Made by a program: the position numbers and the translations under genes
DNA from: CAZHRK01 sp964534555
GTDB lineage: Bacteria > Babelota > Babeliae > Babelales > RVW-14
DNA: 64,000 nt
Assembly (NCBI GenBank): GCA_964534555.1
Contig: CAZHRK010000001.1
Coordinates: forward strand, 558,001-622,000
Reading direction: 5' to 3'
Shown here: positions 59,227 through 64,000 of the stretch, one piece after another
Layout: the number at the start of each line of letters is the position of its first letter
Position numbering within the stretch: the stretch's first letter is position 1
The notes under the pieces: model-generated
Seen by the model: only the letters and a program-made list of their open reading frames with translations
What the model was told of the DNA's origin: nothing
The model's database searches: none

Positions 59227-60750
59227 TTAGAGTGGGGTGTTGCCGTGCTTTTTGCCTGGCAGCTTTTCTACTTTATCTTTCAGCAGCGAAACTGCTTTGA
59301 TCAGCTGCTCTCGTGTTTTATCCGGTTGGATTATTGCATCGATATACCCAGATTGAGCCGCTTGCAGAGGGTTTAAGAATGTTTCTTCATACACTGCTTC
59401 CAGCTCAGCTTGTCTGATTTTTCGTGCATCATCAGGCAAGCCAGCAAGCTCTTTTCCATGGGTGATTGTCACACCCGCTTTGCTGCCAAGCACAGCTATT
59501 TGTGCTGTTGGCCATGCGAAATTTAAATCAGACCCTAGCTCTTTGCTTCCCATAACGATGTAGGCACCACCAAATGCTTTGCGTAGAATAAGCGTTATTT
59601 TAGGTGTTGTAGCGCTCGCGTAGGCATACAAAAGTTTTGCACCATGGCGAATAATCCCGCCATGCTCTTGATCGATCCCAGGCAGATAGCCTGGTGTATC
59701 AACAAGCGTTATAATTGGAATTGAAAAGCTATCGCAAAAACTGACAAAGCGAGCAGCTTTGCATGATGCGTCAATATCGATGCATCCGGCTTTTACCTGC
59801 GGCTGATTTGCAACGATTCCAACGCATGCTCCACCCATTCGTGCAAGTCCGGTGACAATATTTTGTGCATAAAGCGCCTGGATCTCAAAAAAGCTTCCAT
59901 CATCAACAAGCGCATTAATAATGTCTTTAACTGAATATGGCGCTTGCGCGCTCTCTGGAAGGGGCATAAGCATTTTACCCGGGCTTTGTGCAAAGAGCGC
60001 TGGGGGTGTGTCAAGGTATGAACTTGGTAGGTATGATAAAAGCTCTTTGAGTGCTTGAAAGCAGTCAAGCTCGGTATCATACACGCAGTGGGCAACCCCA
60101 GAAAGCCGTGCATGAGCCTCCCATCCACCAAGTGCTTCTTTTGTAATTGTTTGGTGCAAAACTTCTTGAATCACTTGCGGACCAGTGATAAACATTTGGC
60201 TGATTGTTTTTGTCATAAAGACAAAGTCAGTGAGCGCTGGCGAGTACACCGCGCCGCCTGCGCATGGGCCAACAATGAGCGAAATTTGTGGGATAACACC
60301 TGAGTATTTTGCATTACGCGCAAAAATTTTGCCGTAACCAGCAAGGGCATGGATCCCTTCTTCGATTCGCGCGCCCCCTGAATCAATAATTCCAATCACA
60401 GGGCACCCAATTTTGGCAGCCATATCCATTATTTTGCATATTTTTTCTGCGTGACGAGCTCCAAGAGAGCCACCTTTAAATGTAAAGTCTTGAGAATACA
60501 GAGCCACGGTGCGACCATTGACGGTACCGTAGCCGGTGATAACCCCATCGGTTGGCTGTGGATCAGGTATAAGTGATGAGTGTGCAAGTTGATCTGTCTC
60601 AATAAAGCTTTCTTGATCGAGAAGAAGGTTGATACGCTCGCGTGCAGTTAATTTGCCAGCGGCTTTTTGACGTTCAATTCTTGTGCTATCAGCACCATGT
60701 AGAGCTTTTTGTTCGAGCGATTTGATAGTGAGAGCACCTTGTGCGTCCAT
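59227..60750 (-). CDS. Acyl-CoA carboxylase carboxyltransferase subunit (PccB/MmdA-like)
   Basis: Transfers CO2 from carboxybiotin to acyl-CoA (propionyl-CoA/acetyl-CoA) or acts in methylmalonyl-CoA decarboxylation. 507 residues from the ATG at 60750 (AGGCAAAGC upstream). Family sequence throughout: KLTARERINLLLD near the start, GVITGYGTVNGRTVALYSQDFT, then IIDSGGARIEEGIHAL (N-half CoA site) and the C-half LVDTPGYLPGIDQEHGGIIRHGAKLLYAY with the late IVMGSKELGSDLNFAWPTAQIAVLGS. No biotin carboxylase or biotin carrier gene is nearby. Confidence 0.9.
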   Translation of the reverse strand: MDAQGALTIKSLEQKALHGADSTRIERQKAAGKLTARERINLLLDQESFIETDQLAHSSLIPDPQPTDGVITGYGTVNGRTVALYSQDFTFKGGSLGARHAEKICKIMDMAAKIGCPVIGIIDSGGARIEEGIHALAGYGKIFARNAKYSGVIPQISLIVGPCAGGAVYSPALTDFVFMTKTISQMFITGPQVIQEVLHQTITKEALGGWEAHARLSGVAHCVYDTELDCFQALKELLSYLPSSYLDTPPALFAQSPGKMLMPLPESAQAPYSVKDIINALVDDGSFFEIQALYAQNIVTGLARMGGACVGIVANQPQVKAGCIDIDASCKAARFVSFCDSFSIPIITLVDTPGYLPGIDQEHGGIIRHGAKLLYAYASATTPKITLILRKAFGGAYIVMGSKELGSDLNFAWPTAQIAVLGSKAGVTITHGKELAGLPDDARKIRQAELEAVYEETFLNPLQAAQSGYIDAIIQPDKTREQLIKAVSLLKDKVEKLPGKKHGNTPL

Positions 60751-60926
60751 GCTTTGCCTGCTACCGCCAAAAATTATACCTTCGACTTTACATCCAGAGG
60801 GTAGGCAGTATAACATTATGAAAAATCGTTTTCAAACAGGTCGGCAGTGAGCGCACACCCCACCACGCATGATGCACAAAGCCAATTGGGAGCGGTTTTC
60901 CAATGAGAAAGAAAAGGGATTGTAGC

Positions 60927-61469
60927 ATGAAGCATCTGCCTGGGCAGAAAGATACAAGTGTTGCGTGGTTTAAACTTTCAGAACTTATTGCACGAGGTGA
61001 GTGTGAAAAGGCGCTTACCGTCTTTAAACTGCTCTCTCATTCGCTTCCTGATAAAGCCTATGTGCTCCAGGTTGAGGGCGATATTTTGTGGTATCTTGAT
61101 GATGCCCGAGCATTAGAAAAGTACAAACAGGCAGCATTTTTATATCAAAAAGAGAAACGTTTAATCGACGCAGTCTCTATCTACGAGCATCTTTTCACGC
61201 AGCGACCAGAGCGATCTGATCTTTTGTCTAACCTTTTGGTTACCTACGCGCTTCTTGATTGGCCAGAAAAGTTTTCAACTCGCCTGCAGATCATGGTTGA
61301 GCGTTATGACAAACAAATTGTTGACCGTCTTTTTGTTGAAAAAGCTTGTCAGGACGTCTTTATAGCAGTGTGCCCAACGCCTGAATCAAAGCCAAAAGAG
61401 TGGCTTTTAGCAGCCCTTCAAGCACAGCCTATGCTCCCTGCATCGTGCAGTGATTTATTTAAATCTTGA
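60927..61469 (+). CDS. Helical (TPR-like) repeat protein
   Basis: About 180 residues. No catalytic motif, no signal peptide. Repeated helical pairs of about 34 residues are plausible: ARGECEKALTVFKLLSHSLP, VEGDILWYLDDARALEKYKQAA, KRLIDAVSIYEHLFTQRPE and LLVTYALLDWPEKFSTRLQ, matching the small/large residue pattern of tetratricopeptide repeats. AAAAGG stands before the ATG at 60927. Probable protein-interaction module; partner unknown. It ends 11 bases before the convergent ankyrin pseudogene. Confidence 0.65.
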   Translation: MKHLPGQKDTSVAWFKLSELIARGECEKALTVFKLLSHSLPDKAYVLQVEGDILWYLDDARALEKYKQAAFLYQKEKRLIDAVSIYEHLFTQRPERSDLLSNLLVTYALLDWPEKFSTRLQIMVERYDKQIVDRLFVEKACQDVFIAVCPTPESKPKEWLLAALQAQPMLPASCSDLFKS

Positions 61470-61479
61470 TCAGTGTTAT

Positions 61480-61914
61480 TTATACGCCAAGAGCTTCTTT
61501 AAGCTCTGCTGGGGCTTCTCTTGATAAATAATACCCAGCGGTGTGGCCGTCTTCATCTGTAATCCGTGGGTTTGCACCTCGGATAAGCAGCATTGCAGCA
61601 AGTTGGTACATCCCATTACTAGCTGCATAGTGCAGGGCTGTACGCTTTTTATGCCCACTGGTTTTGTTGATAAATACTTGTTTTATGGCAGATGGTGCAT
61701 TCCATGCGTCATATGTTTCAATAATCTGGCTAGCTTCTGTCATGTCACTTTTCATAGCTGCCTCAATCAGGGCATCCTCTGCAAAGCCTTCTATAATAAA
61801 GCTTGCTTATCGATGCAGTGCCGCAGGACCCATTATAGGTGGGAGTCCGGCTGCAGTTATGTGCTGGGCAGCAGCTGATAGTGCTAATAAAAGTATCAGG
61901 CTTTTTCTGTTCAT
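61480..61914 (-). pseudogene. Exported ankyrin-repeat protein broken by an in-frame stop
   Basis: One frame runs from an ATG at 61914 through a signal peptide (MNRKSLILLLALSAAAQHITA) to GPAALHR, then a TAA at 61807-61809, and continues in the same frame with ASFIIEGFAEDALIEAAMKSD into an ankyrin repeat (KRTALHYAASNGMYQLAAMLLIRGANPRITDEDG) and a final helix. The part after the stop is plainly coding-like, so the ancestral product was an exported ankyrin protein of about 143 residues. The remaining ATG at 61755 could still give a 91-residue fragment without signal peptide. A sequencing error at one base is the alternative. Confidence 0.7.
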
Positions 61915-62097
61915 GAGTGCGTTCACTTATTTAAAAACTAACCAAGTAACAGTTTTATCTTACTATCAAATATTTCAGATTGTAAATATTTTTAAATCAA
62001 GCAAACCATATTACCAGATTTAACTCACTGTTAAAATCAAAAAATAGGCATCGCGGCTTACGCTGTATCTGTAAAATACTGCTATAAAGGGGGTTAT

Positions 62098-62550
62098 ATG
62101 CTATTTCAGTATGTTTGCTCATGTATCCTGGTTATTGCTGTTGCCTGTGCTCATACGTTGCTGTTGTCTGGGAGTAAACCTGCGCAAGAGCGCTCTGGAC
62201 TAGCACGATTTGCAGCAGGGGAAGGCGATGATGCTGAGCCGCGGATTATAGCGCCTGCTGCTCCAGCCGCTGAGGGTGGGCGTAAAGCAGCTGATGTATT
62301 ACCTAGCCGCCCACGTATTGCCCGGTTTGTAGCAAGTGAAGAGGATGATGGTGAGGTCAGAGTAGTAACTCCTCACTCTTTGGCAGAAGGTGGGGCAACA
62401 GCTTCAAGTGTGTCGATAGGTGAGCGCGCTGAGTCTGATGCATCAAAAGATGAAGCAGCCCAAACGCTTGATTTAGACGGTATAGCAATTGATTTGGGGC
62501 CAAGTGATGGCACTAGTGCTGATCAAAGCTCTGCTGAACCTGTTAAATAA
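62098..62550 (+). CDS. Exported acidic, low-complexity protein with internal repeat
   Basis: 150 residues, no family recognised. Signal peptide (MLFQYVCSCILVIAVACAHTLLLS) then two imperfect copies of one unit: first LARFAAGEGDDAEPRIIAPAAP, second IARFVASEEDDGEVRVVTP, both ending AEGG, 50 residues apart. The rest is Ala/Ser/Asp/Glu-rich. An AAAGGGGG ribosome-binding site stands 6 bases before the ATG. A long terminator follows. Possibly a secreted surface protein with repeat expansion. Confidence 0.65.
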   Translation: MLFQYVCSCILVIAVACAHTLLLSGSKPAQERSGLARFAAGEGDDAEPRIIAPAAPAAEGGRKAADVLPSRPRIARFVASEEDDGEVRVVTPHSLAEGGATASSVSIGERAESDASKDEAAQTLDLDGIAIDLGPSDGTSADQSSAEPVK

Positions 62551-62551
62551 A

Positions 62552-62588
62552 TAGAGGGCCTCTGAAAAATGGTTTCAGAGGCCCTCTA
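62552..62588. terminator. Bidirectional intrinsic terminator
   Basis: A perfect 16-bp stem TAGAGGGCCTCTGAAA/TTTCAGAGGCCCTCTA with a 5-base loop, between the exported repeat protein and the convergent gene at 62606. Confidence 0.85.
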
Positions 62589-62605
62589 GTATAAACAAAG
62601 TGTTA

Positions 62606-64000
62606 TTAAGCTCGGTCTGACGGCATCATAACCATCAGCACACGCTCATCAATCCCTCGTACAGGGCTTAATAAAATCTCTGGATTGCTGTAGCAGAGCT
62701 CAGCAACTAATCGTGTGTCGCCAGGTGTCATTGCGCGTTTTCCTTTTGCAGGGGATTTTGCACCGCCTGCGTGGCCTACGCCCTTACTTGGGCTTGCAGA
62801 TTTAGCAAGGTCGGTAAATTTTATTGCTGATACCAAGTCTGGTTTATCTTTTAATTTGCTCAAAAGACTTTTCAGGTCAGTTGAAACAACCATGTGCAGC
62901 GGATGCAGCGTGATAACACGCAGAGGAATAAGCTTACTGCCTTCTAATCTGCACTCAAGAACAATACGTGATGCCATTCTTATATCAGATTTTGCGGTAG
63001 GTGATTTATGCATAATATCTGCTGCAACGCGCACAAAATCACATCCATCTCTTAAGGTAACTTCTCGTCTTAGCAGGCATGGTCCTAGGTCAGCAAGATC
63101 TGGGAGTGATGATTCTCTTGTGCCGCTCCCACCTGTAGCGCGTCCGCCCCCTGTAGCGCATGTGCCTCTGGTTGCTCCGTATGATACAGCAGTTGACGCT
63201 GCAGCTCTGGAAGTAGTTGTGCTTGTATCGTCAGCTAAGGCTTCATTAACAAGTATATCAATACACTGAAAAAGCTGTCTGCCTTGTAGTCCGCGGCCAA
63301 ATAAGAGTGATGAGCGCTTTGTGTCTTTGCTAATTTCATCCCTATTGTCGCGTCGTTCAGCATCAGATGCAAAAATACTAAAAGCTCTTCCTGTGTACTC
63401 AATTTCAAACGTATCAGTAATTTTGCACCAATTAAGTACAGTAGCTGAAACAATTCCGCTACCGATTCCAAGAGGAGTTTCATTGGTGTCATTATCAAAA
63501 ATGTAGGCATATTTTTTATCACGATCGCACGCAGCATAAAGCTCATCAGTCATAATGTGCCCCCCTCCAACTTTTGCAGCAGCAGGAGATTCTGCAGATC
63601 CTGGGGTGATTTCAGCAGTTGGAGATAAGATGTGTAAGTGATTAACAAAAACATGTCTTGCGCCAGCACCATATGATGGATTAAGCGTCTGCGCAAGAGA
63701 TATAAGCTCTTGTGTAAGCATTTGATGATATGTTGTATCGCCAGCGGTGTAGAGCGCAGCATCATTAATTTTTTTATCTAGGGCTCTAAGGCATCGTGTA
63801 GCCATACCGCCGTCAATCATATCACGGCATGATGTAATAATTCTTTTACACAGCGCGATATTTGTGCGCAAATGTGCTTTGGTGTAGTAATGATTCATAA
63901 GCAGTGAGACTGTCTTTTTCTTCAAGTCAGACGTGATGACACGTGGTGCAAGTGTTATAATTTTATTAAATGCGGTAATCGTGCTAGTAACGTACGTTTC
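62606..64000 (-). CDS. Unknown large protein, N-terminus beyond window edge
   Basis: The frame is open from the stop at 62606 to the right edge, so the true start is outside; internal starts near 63925 (TTG) and 63898 (ATG) are not needed. At least 464 residues are present. No known domain was recognised. Visible: a helical first part (LRTNIALCKRIITSCRDMIDG), a Thr/Ala/Gly-rich low-complexity middle (about 230-270 of the visible part, with repeated GGRATGGSG), then a segment with LRDGCDFVRVAADIMHK, and a basic Lys/Ser/Pro/Gly-rich stretch near the end (GVGHAGGAKSPAKGKRAMTPGDTR). No transmembrane helix. Function unknown. Confidence 0.65.
   Translation of the reverse strand, partial: ETYVTSTITAFNKIITLAPRVITSDLKKKTVSLLMNHYYTKAHLRTNIALCKRIITSCRDMIDGGMATRCLRALDKKINDAALYTAGDTTYHQMLTQELISLAQTLNPSYGAGARHVFVNHLHILSPTAEITPGSAESPAAAKVGGGHIMTDELYAACDRDKKYAYIFDNDTNETPLGIGSGIVSATVLNWCKITDTFEIEYTGRAFSIFASDAERRDNRDEISKDTKRSSLLFGRGLQGRQLFQCIDILVNEALADDTSTTTSRAAASTAVSYGATRGTCATGGGRATGGSGTRESSLPDLADLGPCLLRREVTLRDGCDFVRVAADIMHKSPTAKSDIRMASRIVLECRLEGSKLIPLRVITLHPLHMVVSTDLKSLLSKLKDKPDLVSAIKFTDLAKSASPSKGVGHAGGAKSPAKGKRAMTPGDTRLVAELCYSNPEILLSPVRGIDERVLMVMMPSDRA

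Overview
The window reads as part of the chromosome of an obligately host-associated, Gram-negative-type bacterium with a reduced gene set. The best guess, by inference from gene content only, is Candidatus Dependentiae (TM6) or a similar endosymbiont of protists. Evidence: two tandem ATP/ADP-type nucleotide translocases (31101-33933), which are hallmarks of bacteria that take energy from a host cell; outer-membrane/LPS genes (waaA, lptB, a GmhB-like phosphatase); peptidoglycan elongation genes (PBP2, RodA, MreC, SpoIID); GatC-GatA indirect aminoacylation; and many lineage-specific small proteins with signal peptides and no recognisable domain.

Layout. 1-4540: recJ (cut by the window edge), lysS, two secreted low-complexity or coiled-coil proteins, then an ftsB-like/rapZ pair. 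4657-9948: a tail-specific protease, a His-Pro-Arg tRNA cluster, an Ala-rich exported protein, PBP2 and a GmhB-like phosphatase. 9959-18948: an RMD1/DUF155-like protein, a beta-propeller, arfB, a DEAD-box helicase, two tRNA-Arg genes, dus-mreC and gatC-gatA. 18960-25311: a MATE exporter, two tandem exported sulfotransferases, an alkaline-phosphatase-superfamily enzyme, an unknown membrane protein and hpf. 25359-34253: lptB, der and dnaX, a flavodoxin-fold reductase, the SRP RNA, tRNA-Ser, rpsB and the nucleotide translocases. 34254-41462: lon, waaA, a substrate-binding protein next to a pentameric ligand-gated channel homologue, and three tiny secreted Cys-containing proteins. 41469-51796: sbcC, rodA, an MGDG-synthase-like glycosyltransferase, a CPBP protease, HU, tatD and two large exported unknowns. 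52077-64000: a YdjM-like membrane protein, SpoIID, RNase H, a zinc-ribbon coiled-coil protein, tRNA(CAU), gap, hflX, two exported GNAT acetyltransferases, an acyl-CoA carboxyltransferase, a helical-repeat protein, a broken ankyrin gene, and an unknown protein running off the right edge.

How it fits together. The housekeeping core covers translation, DNA replication and repair, envelope growth and proteolysis. Around it lies an accessory layer of exported proteins. Several of these are enzymes whose co-substrates (PAPS, acetyl-CoA) should exist only in a cytoplasm, either the bacterium's or the host's; this makes them candidates for host-directed effectors. The most striking accessory unit is the adjacent pair of a type-I periplasmic binding protein and a pentameric ligand-gated channel homologue. 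No CRISPR array, insertion sequence, prophage or rRNA gene was seen.
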